DNA from: an uncultured Lachnospiraceae bacterium
Lineage (GTDB): Bacteria > Bacillota > Clostridia > Lachnospirales > Lachnospiraceae
Reading direction: 5' to 3'
Assembly: GCA_910585765.1 (NCBI GenBank)
Contig: CAJUES010000004.1
Coordinates: 14,376 to 78,375, forward strand
Length of the DNA stretch: 64,000 bases
The translations under genes and the position numbers were made by a program. Below, piece by piece: positions 43,410 to 55,700 of the stretch. The notes beneath the pieces were generated by a model. The model saw only the letters and a program-made list of their open reading frames with translations, was not told where the DNA came from and did not search any database. Numbering within the stretch: position 1 is the stretch's first letter; each line of letters starts with the position of its first letter.

Positions 43410-44330
43410 TTATATCTGAAAATCTTTCCTCGGATGCTTCGTAGTGAGGATATCCCTCTGCTTAGACATTGCAACATGCGTATAAATTTCTGTAATATTG
43501 ATCGAACTATGTCCCAATATTTCCTGGATATACCGGATATCGACATCAGCCTCCAACAGGCTTGTGGCAAAGGTATGGCGGAACATATGTGGAGTGATAT
43601 GCAGGTCAATCGCCGCAAGCGACGTGTACCTGTTGATCATTCTGCGGACAGCCTGATCCGACAGCTCTTTACCATTCTGATTTGCGAAAAAGTGCCCGCA
43701 GCTTTGTATTTCCGTCCGGAAATCCGTTTTATACCGCTCCAGAATACTGACAACATCATCATTTCCAATCTGCACCTTCCGTTCTTTAGAACCCTTTCCA
43801 TAGATTAAGATCGTTCGGTCATACAGATTTACACTTTCCACATTCAGGGAACAGAGCTCAGAAATCCGCATTCCAGTAGCAAATAGCAGTTCTATCACGG
43901 CGGCATCTCTCAAGGCATTGCGTTTCTTATAAGCTGTTTTGGCATCTGACAGTTGTTTGTAGATGATGGACAAAAATGTTTCGATCGTATGGAGCGGGAT
44001 CGTTTTAGGCAGGAGCACAGGTTCACGAAATTTCACTTGTATTTTACTAAAAGGATTTCGTTCGATCAGATCCCTGTATTCGAAGTAGTGAAAAAGGGCT
44101 TTTAAGGAAGCGATTTTTCTTTTTACTGTCCTGGGCTTGTATTTCTGGTGAAGCCCGATAATGAAATCTTCCAGCAGTTTTGGAGAAATTTCCAAAATAT
44201 CAGCTGGCTGGACATGGCTGCAAAACTGGGACAGGTCAATTCTGTACGCCCGCAGTGTTTTTGCATCCAGCCTCTTTTGATTCTGACAGTAGCCCAGGTA
44301 GTTGGTTACATGTGTCTGTAAATCATTCAT
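43410..44330 (-). CDS. Tyrosine recombinase (XerC/D-like site-specific integrase)
   Basis: A 306-residue recombinase with a SAM-like core-binding N-terminus (residues 1-90) and a complete catalytic domain: Arg155 (ATGMRISEL), Lys182 (GKGSKERK), His248 and Arg251 (PHMFRHTF), His274 (LGHSS) and nucleophile Tyr283 (EIYTHV). The true start is the ATG at 44330 after GGAG; the longer TTG start is not needed. It ends 61 bp from the right inverted repeat, the usual position of an invertase that flips an adjacent segment, though a role as integrase of a small island is the alternative. Confidence 0.9.
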   Translation of the reverse strand: MNDLQTHVTNYLGYCQNQKRLDAKTLRAYRIDLSQFCSHVQPADILEISPKLLEDFIIGLHQKYKPRTVKRKIASLKALFHYFEYRDLIERNPFSKIQVKFREPVLLPKTIPLHTIETFLSIIYKQLSDAKTAYKKRNALRDAAVIELLFATGMRISELCSLNVESVNLYDRTILIYGKGSKERKVQIGNDDVVSILERYKTDFRTEIQSCGHFFANQNGKELSDQAVRRMINRYTSLAAIDLHITPHMFRHTFATSLLEADVDIRYIQEILGHSSINITEIYTHVAMSKQRDILTTKHPRKDFQI

Positions 44331-44575
44331 GATCAAAATCTCCTTATCGTTTGTATTTCAAGATATATCCTACATGGATTTTGACAGAAATGCACCTGTC
44401 AAATAAAGACATGCCATTTTCCAGACTATGATAGCTATATTAACGAGTATATCGGAGAAACGAAAGTCTCAGACGATTGCTGGGAGAAATATATTCCTTT
44501 CAGACAGAAGCTTTTCACCAAAGGGCAATATTCAAATACTTGCTGACTGTGTTTTGCGCGGGACTGCGAATAATA

Positions 44576-44599
44576 AGAGGCTGCATTTCTGCAGCCTCT
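44576..44599. terminator. Hairpin in a 455-bp gene-poor gap
   Basis: AGAGGCTGCA tttc TGCAGCCTCT, a perfect 10-bp stem; on the minus strand it is followed by TTATTATT. The gap 44331-44785 otherwise holds no clear gene. One frame at about 44385-44547 reads like the end of a lost protein (DSYINEYIGETKVSDDC...) and may be a remnant. Confidence 0.55.
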
Positions 44600-44785
44600 C
44601 ACGGTCATTTCTGGTATATTATTTTGCGGATCGCATAAACAGTTTTCTGCTCGCGTTAACGGATAGTGAGATTATATCATATCCTGAAATCTTTTTTCAA
44701 TAGATGATCCCAACGGGAAAAAGGGATGCAAAAAGGTTGATAATAGCCATATATCGTGATATCCTGCTTTGTAGGAGGAGTGGTC

Positions 44786-46549
44786 TTGGCGCCGCATGGG
44801 AAAACATGGAAAAACATGAAAAAACAGGAAAAAGAGGAAAAGAAAGTGGAGTGGAAGAAACAATTTGATACAAAAACACTGGTCAAAGGTTATGATTATT
44901 ATTGCGATGGGGCAGTGGAGGACATGGACATTTTCAACGACAGCATCAGGGCGGATGTGGTCGGCACGCAGAGCTATGAGGTGGAGATCACACTGAACGA
45001 TGGCAAAATCGGCGGCATGCGTTGTTCCTGCCCTTATGCGGCGGACGGCAGGCGGTGTAAACATATGGCGGCGGTTCTGTATGTGTGGTCGGATCGCTGT
45101 GCCTCTGGGGAAGCGCCAAAGATCAGTGATGATGCGGACAAAGATCTGTTTATCAGACCCAGAACTGACGAGAGCCGCAGGAGAAAGTCGGAGGCTGTCC
45201 GTAAGCTCGTCGATGAGGCGGATCTATCCGTGGTACGTTCCTGTCTTGCCTCGATATTGGAGGAGGATGAAAAGCTGTTGATCCGCTTTCACAGAATGGT
45301 TAAAAAACCGGCGGGGAGAGAGGATATAAAGTGCTATAAGCGCCAGGTGGACATGATCGCCCGACGCTATCTGGGGCGGGATCGCTTTATCAGTTATCAG
45401 GCAGCCTACGGTTTTGTGTCCGATTTGGGAGAGGTCTTATATCATGATGCAGAGCGCATGATTGGCGATGGACAATACATGAGTGCGTTTGAGCTGATAA
45501 ATTACATTTTTGTACTGCTTGGCACTGTGGATGTGGACGATTCCGACGGACATACGGGGAGTATGGCAGAAGGCATCTATGAGCTCTGGGCAGAGATTCT
45601 AGGGCAGGTTGATGCGGGCGGGAAACAGGAGATGTTTCAATGGTTTACGACACACATGGACGGTTCTGTCGTTGACTATATGGAAGAGTACATAGAGCGA
45701 ATCATCATGGAGGAATTTACCGGCGAAACTTACACAGCGCAGAAAATGGAATTTGCCGAGAAAATGATCCAAAGTTCAGAGAAAAAGGACTCAGAATGGA
45801 GCAGGGATCACGATGTCGGAAAATGGTCTGCATGGTATCTGAGTCTGCTTGAGGAGCAGGATTGCGGCAGAGACAAAATAGAGGATTTTTGTAGAAAGCA
45901 CTGGAAAAATACCTCAGTGCGGAAGTACTATATTGACAGGTGCATTCGGGATCAGAATTATGATATGGCATTGAAAACACTCGAGGAGAGCATTTCGCTG
46001 GACAGAACGTCCAGACAGCTGATCGCCAGGTACAGTGAACAGAAAAAAGAGATTTATCTGCAGCAGGGCAACCAGAAGGCATATGTGGAGCAGCTCTGGG
46101 CGTTGCTGCTCGAGCACAAAATCGGGGATCTTGAGATTTACAGGGAGCTGAGAGGACAGTATTCTGAGGAGGAATGGCGGGAGCAGAGAGAGCGCATATT
46201 CACAGAACTATCGAATAATGTAAGGTTGACAGAATTCTACAAAGAGGAAAAGCTGTATAACAGACTGCTCGAGTGTGTGTTGAAAAGTTCAGGTTTGAGC
46301 ACCCTGAGTCAATACGCGGATATTTTGAAGGAAAAATATCCTGAGCAGATTTTGCAAAAATACAGGGAGGAAGTGGATCGCCTGGCTTCCGGTGCCACAG
46401 ACCGAAAGCGGTATAGGGAGGCAGTGGCGAGGCTTCGCAGCATACAGCAGCTGCAAGGCGGCAGGAAAGTGGTAGAAGAGATGTCGGAGCAGTGGCGGAA
46501 GCAGTACAAAAACAGACCGGCATTTCTGGACGAGTTAGGAAAGCTGTGA
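44786..46549 (+). CDS. SWIM zinc-finger protein
   Basis: A 587-residue protein with a SWIM motif near residue 85 (MRCSCPYAADGRRCKHMAAVLY, pattern CxC-xn-CxH) that should bind zinc and nucleic acid or protein. The rest is a long helical region without a recognised catalytic motif. Start chosen as TTG at 44786 because a GGAGGAG lies eight bases upstream; the ATG at 44816 is the alternative. Genes of this family are common in Clostridia and uncharacterised; some accompany SNF2 helicases, none of which is here. It is followed by a terminator and then the NRPS promoter. Confidence 0.82.
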   Translation: MAPHGKTWKNMKKQEKEEKKVEWKKQFDTKTLVKGYDYYCDGAVEDMDIFNDSIRADVVGTQSYEVEITLNDGKIGGMRCSCPYAADGRRCKHMAAVLYVWSDRCASGEAPKISDDADKDLFIRPRTDESRRRKSEAVRKLVDEADLSVVRSCLASILEEDEKLLIRFHRMVKKPAGREDIKCYKRQVDMIARRYLGRDRFISYQAAYGFVSDLGEVLYHDAERMIGDGQYMSAFELINYIFVLLGTVDVDDSDGHTGSMAEGIYELWAEILGQVDAGGKQEMFQWFTTHMDGSVVDYMEEYIERIIMEEFTGETYTAQKMEFAEKMIQSSEKKDSEWSRDHDVGKWSAWYLSLLEEQDCGRDKIEDFCRKHWKNTSVRKYYIDRCIRDQNYDMALKTLEESISLDRTSRQLIARYSEQKKEIYLQQGNQKAYVEQLWALLLEHKIGDLEIYRELRGQYSEEEWREQRERIFTELSNNVRLTEFYKEEKLYNRLLECVLKSSGLSTLSQYADILKEKYPEQILQKYREEVDRLASGATDRKRYREAVARLRSIQQLQGGRKVVEEMSEQWRKQYKNRPAFLDELGKL

Positions 46550-46572
46550 GCGGCAATAATGCTGTTTTTTAA

Positions 46573-46610
46573 AACGTTTATTGGCAGATACCAATGGACG
46601 TTTTTCTTTT
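46573..46610 (+). terminator. Rho-independent terminator after the SWIM gene
   Basis: AACGTTTATTGG / CCAATGGACGTT stem, loop CAGATA, followed by TTTCTTTT. Confidence 0.87.
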
Positions 46611-46623
46611 GGGAACAGTTCCT

Positions 46624-46692
46624 TGCAATCGATACCAAAAAAAGTGCGAATGGTACTCGAACGATCAAATGGATCACGGGATATGCTATCAT
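46624..46692 (+). promoter_or_regulatory. NRPS-cluster promoter element, copy A
   Basis: A 69-bp element that matches copy B (58375-58443) at 57 positions without gaps. It ends in an extended -10 box, TGCTATCAT (TATCAT at 46687-46692), with no good -35 sequence, so an activator is expected. GATACC at 46631 and GGTACT 21 bp further on are spaced by two helical turns, as for a dimeric direct-repeat binder. The NRPS start codon is 57 bp downstream. Confidence 0.75.
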
Positions 46693-46748
46693 TAAGAGTA
46701 GAAAAAAAGGATCAGCGATTTATGAATCATATAAAGGAGGCATAACAG

Positions 46749-49700
46749 ATGGATTTTCCCACAAATTTTTTGGACAAGTTTCAGGATATTGTGAGTCAGT
46801 ACCCAGACAGGACAGCGATCGTGGATATGGATGGGGCGAGGAGCACTACCTACCGTGAACTCGGCGAACTGAGCCGAAGGGTTGCGGCAAAGCTCTGCGC
46901 GCAGGGCAAGTCCGGTGCGGTAAGCGGGATCGACGGGAGGTCGGTTCTGGTCTGCATGGACAGGCGGATGGAGTATGTGGCGGCGGAGATCGGCATTATG
47001 ATGGCAGGTGCGGCGTATGTGCCGCTGATCCCGGAGTACCCGCAGGACAGGGTGGACTATATCCGAAAGGATTGTGATGCGGTGTGCTGTATTGACGCTG
47101 CGTGGATGGAAGCGCTTGGGAAAGCGGCAGGGTGCGAATGGGACCTTGAGGAAGGCGGATACAGTAAATACAGTAAAAATAGGGCGCTGATCGTCTACAC
47201 GTCGGGTTCCACCGGTTTGCCCAAGGGTATCGCGCACAACCATGAGGGGCTGTTTGACGGTATTATGTGCATTGTGCAGACACTTGGGTATGATGAGCAG
47301 ACCTGTCTTGCGGCGGCTGCCCCGCTGTCGTTTGTGGTGACGCTGATGGAGTATCATGCGGTGTTGAGCTGCGGCGGCTGTGTCCACATGCTTTCTGAGG
47401 AGGTTCGCAGGGATGTGCGCCTGCTGGAGGTATACTATGCGGAAAAGGACATCACCTGCGGCTTCATCAGTCCCCAGATGCTGCGCTATTTTAAGAACAA
47501 AGGGAAGGCGTTGAAACTGGTCATGACCGGAAGCGAGCGGGTATCCATGTTGAGCGGAGACGGCTATGAGCTGTACAACCTTTATGGCTGCAGCGAGGCA
47601 GGGCTTTTGATATCAGCTTTTCGGGTGGAGGAACCTATGGAAAATACGCCCATCGGAAAGCCTGTGCAGGGAGTGGAGATACGCCTGCTGGATGAGCAGG
47701 GAGAGGAAGTTCCTGACGGCGAGATAGGGGAGATCTGTGCTCGTGGTATTCTGGGTGAGTGTTACCTGAACATGGAAGAGCAGAGCGCTCGGACATTCCA
47801 GGTTCAGGAGGATGGAAGGATCCTGCTGCACACCGGGGATTTGGGGAGAAGACTGCCGGATGGAAATTATGTGTATGTAAACCGCCGGGACTGGATGGTA
47901 AAGATCAACGGACAGCGTGTGGAAACAGGAGAGATCGAAATGCGCCTGGCGGCAGTGCCGGGGGTGAAAAATGCCGCGGTGAAGGCTTTTGAAGATGAGA
48001 ACGGGCAGAATTACCTGTGCGGGTATTATGTGGCAGGTGCGGAAGTCGTGCCGGAGGATATCCGCGCACTGCTGAAAAATTCACTGCCGGATTATATGAT
48101 CCCGCGTTTTCTCAAGAGACTCGACGAGCTTCCGAAAAATGTGAACGGAAAACTGGACAGGACTGCGCTGCAGGCACCGGGTGTCTCGGAGTACAAAGCG
48201 GAGTACAGGGCGCCGGAGAACGAGATGCAGCGCAGGATCTGCGATGCCTTTGAGCGTGTTCTGGACTGTGGGACGGTGGGGATCGACGACGACTTTTTCC
48301 GGCTGGGCGGCGATTCCATCAATGTCCTGAAACTGGCGGAATGTCTGGCGGATGCCGCACTGACGCCCCAGCTGGTGCTCGGGGGCAGGACACCGGAGCA
48401 GATCTCGGTACTGATGCAGCAGGATGCGCAGTCACAGGCGGGGCTGCGGGAGACAAGTGTACAGCGGCAGGAGACACAGGAACAGAGAACAGAGATAGAG
48501 ATAAAGACAGAGTACCCGCTCACAGATTCCCAGATGGGAGTCTATCTGGAGTGCGCAAATGAGCCGGACACAACGATGTACAACATTCCGATGTGCTGTG
48601 AACTGCCGAGTGATATGGATCTGAACCGATTCTGCGAGACGGTGGAGACAGTGCTTTCCAGGCATGCCGCGTTTGGTGTCACGATCGTGCAGCGGGAGGG
48701 GATTCCTGTCATGCGTGTGTGTCCGGAATATGCTGCGGCGTCTGTGGAGATACGTGAGACAGACGACATTGAGGAGACGAAAACAGCGTTTGTGCGTCCG
48801 TTCCGCATCGGGGAGGAACCGCTCTACCGCATGGCAGTATACAGGCAGCAGCACAGAAACTATTTCCTGTTTGACGTGCATCATCTGATCTTTGACGGAA
48901 CATCCGTGAAAGTGTTTCTGGAAGAGATCTCGCTTTTATTTGCGGGGGAGGGCCGGGAACTTAGACCGGAGACGTGTTCCCTGCTGGACATGGCGCTCAG
49001 AGAGACGTCCCTGAAAATGACGCCGCAATACCGGGCGGCGCAGGAATATTTTCAAAAGAAACTGGCGGACGTGGAAGCCGGGGACAGTCTGATCAAGGAT
49101 TACAGACCAAAGACTGTCAGCACCGCGTGTGCCTCTGTTCGGGTATCGCTGGGAGAGACGGTGCCTGTCCTTGCGGTAGAGCAGTTTGTGCGCCAGAACG
49201 GGATTTCCGAGAACACGCTGTTTCTCGGCGCGTTTGCCTATGCGCTGGGCAAATATACGGGGGAGAACAGAAGCCTGTTCTGCACGGTGAACAACGGGCG
49301 GCACGCGGCTGAGCTTGCCAATTCTGTCGGCATGTTTGTCAGGACGCTTCCGATGGCGCAGTCGTGGGACGAGACTTCCGCGGTATGTGCCTACCTGCAG
49401 GAATTTCAGCGGCATTTTTATGAGACGATGGAGCACGACTGCATTTCATTTGGGGAGCTTGCGCGGGAGTACGGGATCGCCTCGGACATTCTGTTTGTCT
49501 ACCAGGGGGAGATGCTGAGCGGGCTGTCGATCGACAAAAAACAGTACCCGGCGTGCCCGGTTCCGCCAAGGGATGTGCAGGCGGATATCTCGGTCATGGT
49601 GATGAAGGGACAGGGCGGCTATGAGATCACGCTGGATTACCGCACGGATCTCTACCGTGCGGAGACCGCGCGTGGGCTGCAGAGAATGTTCGTGCAGGTG

Positions 49701-52700
49701 CTGGGCGGAATGCTGACCTGTGCCACGCTGAGAGAAATGACACTGGTGTCAGAGTCTGACCTGCGCCTGCTCGAGAGTTTTCATGGGGAGGAGCTTTGGT
49801 ATGACAAGTCGAAGACAGTGGTCGATCTGTTTCGGGAGCAGGTAAAGCGGACACCGGAGAACAGGGCGGTGATCTATAAGGATCACACATACACCTACGC
49901 GCAGCTGGATGACCTGACAGACCGTCTTGCCGCATACATCGCTGGTTTTGGTATCGGCAGGGAACAGGCGGTGTCCGTGCTGATACCGCGCAGCGAGTAT
50001 ATGGCGATCGCCTCGCTGGGCGTCCTGAAGGCGGGGGCTGCCTATCAGCCGCTCGATCCGACTTACCCCAGGGAGCGTCTGGCGTTCATGCTCGCGGACG
50101 CGGAAGCGCAGTTATTGATCGCGGATGAATCTCTTTTGCCGCTTGTGCCGGATTATCGCGGTTATGTCCTTCTGACAAAGGATATTCAGAATCTGCCGCA
50201 GGTGTCACGGCTGCCACAGCCGCCGGAACCGAAGGATCTGTTTATACTGCTGTACACGTCAGGGTCTACCGGACTGCCGAAGGGATGCATGCTCGAACAT
50301 AGAAATATCGCGGCATTCTGTCACTGGTATCGAACATATTATGACCTGCAGCCGGAGAGCTGTGTCGCGGCGTACGCAAGCTACGGTTTTGACGCACATA
50401 TGATGGATCTGTACCCGGCGCTGACGACAGGCGCCTCATCCTGCATCATCGAGGAGGCGCTGCGTCTGGATCTGGGCGAGCTCAACCGCTATATGGAATC
50501 GCAGAACGTCACGCACGCGTTTATGACGACACAGATCGGCAGGGCATTTGCGACCGCAATGCGCAGCCGTACATTGAAGCATCTGTCCATGGGCGGTGAG
50601 GCACTCACACCGTTTGCGCCTGAGGGCAGCACGGTTTATTACAATATCTATGGACCTACAGAGTGCACCGTGAATGCCACGGCCTATGAAATGGCGGCGT
50701 TTGAGGAGGATGTGCCGATCGGGAAGGCGATCTCCAATATCAGGCTCTATGTGCTCGACGCTTTTGGCAGGCGTGTTCCGGCGGGCGTGCCGGGCGAGCT
50801 GTGCATTGCAGGTGTGCAGGTGTCCAGGGGCTATCTGAACCGCCCGGAGAAGACGGCGGAGGTGTATTCCGAGAATCCGTTCTGCGCGCACGACGATTAC
50901 CGCAGGATGTACCATACAGGGGATATCGTGCGTTTTCTGCCCGATGGGAACATACAGTTTATCGGACGGCGCGACGGACAGGTCAAGATCAGGGGATTCC
51001 GCATCGAGCTGACAGAGGTGGAGGAAGTTATCCGCAGATTTCCGGGTGTTAAGGACGCGGCGGTGGCAGCGTTTGACGAGCCGGCTGGCGGAAAGTATAT
51101 TGCAGCCTATGTCGTGTCGGATGAGACGGTGGACATTGCGGCGATGAACCTGTTTATCGAGGAGTGCAAGCCGCCCTACATGGTTCCGGCAGTGACGATG
51201 CAGATTGATAAGATCCCGCTGAACCAGAATCAGAAGGTAGACAAACGCGCGCTGCCCAGACCGGAGCGGAAACAGGAGGAGCTGACAGCGCCGAAGAATG
51301 CCGTACAGCAGAAAATATTTGACTGTGCGGCGGATGTGATCGGGCACAGGGAGTTTGGCATCAACACGGATCTCTACCGTGCAGGGCTGACCTCGATCGG
51401 CGCCGTGAAGTTCACGGTAACGCTGTCTGCGGCATTTGACGGGGCGGTCGTCCGCAATAAGGATCTGAAAGAAAACAATACGGTTGAAAAGCTGGAGCGT
51501 TTTTTCGGGCAGGGTATCGCGAAGGAAGTGTTTGAAAAACAGGACGCGTACCCGCTGACACAGACGCAGGGCGGTATCTTTGTGGAGTGCGCGGCAAACC
51601 CGAAGAGCACGATCTACAACATTCCGTTTTTGTTCCGGCTGGATGAGACAGTCGATCTGCAGCGGCTCAAAAAGGCGGTTGAGATGACGGTCGAAGCGCA
51701 CCCGTACATCAAGACGACACTGCACATGGACGAAAACGGCGACATCTGGCAGAAACGCAACGATGATGCACCGTTCGAGGTGGTGGTCAGGGATTTGCTT
51801 GATGAGGAAACATTGGTCATGCCCTATGAGCTGATGGACGGAAGGCTGTTTCGCATCGAACTGTATGATACGCCGGGCGGCAAGTATCTCTTTATGGAGT
51901 TTCATCACATCATCAGTGACGGAACCTCGTGCGGTATCTTTATCAGGGATATCAACCGCGCGTATGCGGGAGAGCAGCCACAGTGCGAGTCGTTTTCCGG
52001 TTATGAGGCGGCTCTTGTGGAGCAGAAGGCGCTGCAGGGGGAGGAGTATGTGAGCGCAAAAGCATATTACGATTCCGTCTTTAAGAACTGTGACACGGAG
52101 TTCCTCCCGGCGAAGGACAATGTGAGCGGGCAAACGAGAGCCGGTGTGCAGAGTGAGGGTGAAAAGCCTGCTGTCGGCATCTATAACAGGAGTGTGCCGG
52201 CGGATCTAAAGGCGCTGCAGGAGTTCTGTGCCGAGAACCGGATTACCATGAACGCGCTGTTTACCGCGGCGTTTGGCTTTGTGACAGGGCGCTATGTCTA
52301 CAAGGATGAGGCGGTGTTTACGACAATCTATAATGGAAGGAATGACTCGCGCCTGTCGTCGGCAGTCGGCATGTTTGTCAAGACGCTTCCGGTCTACTGC
52401 AATATTGACGGGGATCGGGAGATCGGGGAATATCTGCGGGAGATCGGCACGCAGCTGGTGGACAGCATGAACGCCGACATTTATTCCTTTGCGGAGATCA
52501 GCAGGGCATATGGGATCAAGGCGGACATCATGTTTGCCTTCCAGGGCGATCAGTTCGAGTTTGCAGAGATCGCAGGAAAACCGGCTGTCATGGAGCAGCT
52601 GCGGCTTGACACGGCGAAGGCGCCGCTCTCGGTGGATGTAGCTGTGGCGGACAGTGAAGTCCGCTATCAGGTGGAGTACCGCAGTGATTTCTATGAAGAA

Positions 52701-55700
52701 TGTACGATCGCCGGACTGATCGACAGTCTTGTCACCGTCATTGCAGAGATGCAGGAGAAGCAGTACATAAGACAGATCTGCATGGTGAGCGGTGCAGCGC
52801 GGGAAGAGCTTGACAGTTACAACGTGACAACATACCCGGTGGAGCAGACGACGGCGAATATCCTGTTTGAGCGGCAGGCGGTGCGTTTTCCGGATAAGAC
52901 CGCGGTGATCGCGAACGGGGAAAAACGGACGTTCTCCGAGTTGAACGCGAATGCCAACAAGATCGCAAACCGCCTGCTGGAGATGGGACTCTCGATAGAA
53001 CAGATGGTTGGCGTGATGATGCCGCGGACAGTGGATGTGTACGCAGTGCGGCAGGGTATCATGAAGGCAGGCGGTGCATTTCTGCCGATCGACCCTGAGT
53101 ACCCCGACGAGCGTGTCTCCTACATTCTCGAGGATTCGGGAGCAAAGTTTGTCATCATGCCGCAGCAGCTGGCCAGGGAGCGCAGTCTGTTTGCCAGGAC
53201 ACTGCCCGTGCAGACACTGATCCTGGAAGAACTTCTGGCGGACGGCGGCGACACGCACAACCCGCAGGTGGACATCAGACCGGAAAACCTGTGTTACTGT
53301 ATCTACACCTCGGGTTCTACCGGAAAGCCGAAGGGCGTGATGATTGAGCACCGAAACCTGGTGAATTATGTGGACGACAATCCGTTCAATGTCGAGGCGC
53401 AGTCCTATGTACAGAATGCGTCTGTATCGCTCGCGTTTGCGGCGATCACGTTCGACGTTTCGATCCTGGAGGAATGCATACCGCTGTACCACGGCATCAC
53501 AGTCTGCATGGCAAACGAGGAGGAGATCCACAATCCGCTTGCGCTGTCCAAGCTGATCCTGGCGCACGGGGTGGATATGCTGACCTGCACGCCATCCTAT
53601 CTGATCAATATTATCGACATGCCGGAAATGAGGGATGCGCTGTCCCGGATCAAGGTGTTCAACGTCGGTGCGGAGGCATTTCCGGATGCGCTGTATGATA
53701 AGATCATGGCACTCGGGACGGACGCCAGGGTGTTTAACGGATACGGACCGACTGAAACGACGATCGGCTGTGCATTTGAGCTGGTAACGGGCGGGGCGGT
53801 CACGATCGGAAAGCCGATGGCAAATATCCAGATGATGATGCTGGACAAGTACCGCAACCTGCTTCCCGCGGGCGTGCCGGGCGAACTGCTGATCATCGGA
53901 AACGGAGTGGGCAGAGGATATGTCGGCAAGCCGGAGATGACAGCGGACAAGTTCATCGAATTTGAGGGAAAGAAAGCGTACCGCAGTGGTGATCTCGCGC
54001 GGTGGAACCACCACGGCAGAATCGAGTTTATGGGGCGCATGGACAATCAGGTCAAGCTGCGCGGACTGCGCGTCGAGCTCGATGAGATCGAGAATGTCAT
54101 CAACCGCTACCCGACAGTGAAGTCGAGCGTTGTCCTTGTGAAAGAGAAGGATTCCATCCAGTTTCTGTGCGGTTATTTTGTGGCGAAGGAGCAGATCGAG
54201 AAACAGAATCTGACCTGTTTCCTGCAGAAGTACCTGACGCCCTACATGGTTCCGAGCGTGCTGATACAGCTCCCGGAGCTGCCGCTCACAAACAATGGGA
54301 AGGTGGACAAGCGGGCGCTGCCGGAGCCGGAGTATCTGACGGACGAACGGGATTATGTGGAGCCGCGCACAAAACTGCAGCGCAGTCTGTGTGACATCTT
54401 TGCGATGGCGCTCGGTGTGAAGCGGATCGGCATTGAGGATGACTTCTTTGAAAACGGCGGGACGTCGCTCTCCGCATCCAAGGTGGCGATGAAGTGCATG
54501 AGTGCAGGGATCGAGGTGGCTTACGCGGATCTGTTTACATACAAGACGCCGCTCGCGCTCGAGCAGTTTATCCTTGCGCGAAAGCACGAGAAAAAAGCGG
54601 AAGATGCAGAGCGCACAGAGAAAGCCAATGGCGGCGGAGACAGCGCGGAGGATTTCATCAAGGACATACTGAGCCGGAATACGGTAGAGCGCGTCGATGA
54701 GATCAGGACAGCCGCAATGAAGAATGTGCTATTGACGGGGGCGACTGGGTTCCTCGGTGCACATATCCTCAAGACGATGATCGAGCAGTGCGACAACCGG
54801 ATCTACTGCCTGCTGCGGAAGGGGAATGCGCCGTCGCTGGAGAAACGGCTAAAGAGCATGCTGGTCTACTATTTCAGCAATCCTTATGAGGAGCTTTTCG
54901 GCGACAGGATCTTTGTCCTCGAGGGGGACATCACGGACGCGGACAGCGTGGCGGCGCTGCGGGAGTATGATTTTGAGCAGGTCATCAACTGTGCGGCGTG
55001 TGTCAAGCATTTTGCGGCGGACGATATTCTGGAACGGGTAAACTACCAGGGAGTATTGAATCTGATCAGCCTGTGCACCAGGAGCGAGAGGGAGCTGATC
55101 CATATTTCGACAGTGAGCGTCGCGGGGGAGAATGTCGGGGGCAGATTTCCGGCTGAAAAGAAGCTGCATGAAAATGAACTGTCCTTCGGACAGAGCATTT
55201 CAAACAAGTATATCGACACGAAGTTCCGTGCGGAGATGGCGGTCCTGGCGGCAGCCTCAAAGGGCATGAAGGGCAGGATCGTCCGTGTCGGCAACCTGAT
55301 GAGCCGCGTCAGCGACGGGGAGTTCCAGATCAATTCTGTCACAAACGGATTTATGCGCACCCTGCGGGGATATGTGGCGCTAGGAAAGTTCCCGGTCTCC
55401 CTGATGGACATGCCGGCAGAATTTTCACCGATCGACGCAACGGCGGAAGCGATCGTGAAACTTGCCGCATCAGAGGGGGATTTCAGTGTATTTCACGCGT
55501 ACAGCAGCTATGTGATCCAGATGGCGGACGTCATCGAGCAGATGAACGCACTGGGGATCTGGGTGGATATCGTCAGCGATGAGGCGTTTGAGACTGCACT
55601 GTTGAGTGCGCTCGAAAATGAGGAGAAAAATGAGCTGATATCCGGACTGATCGCCTACCTGTCGAGCGATGTGGAGGAGGCAAGCGCCTATATCGACGCG

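Noticed and set aside
44385..44547. Short frame after the recombinase as a gene
   Set aside because: No start codon or ribosome site; at most a fragment of a lost gene.
47130..47145. Third copy of the NRPS promoter element (GTGCGAATG at about 47130)
   Set aside because: Only nine bases match and they lie within NRPS coding sequence.
50436..54587. Very long open frames on the minus strand opposite the first NRPS (565 and 793 codons)
   Set aside because: They mirror the codon bias of the plus-strand NRPS, show no recognisable domain, and are rich in His/Arg/Leu as antisense frames of such genes usually are.
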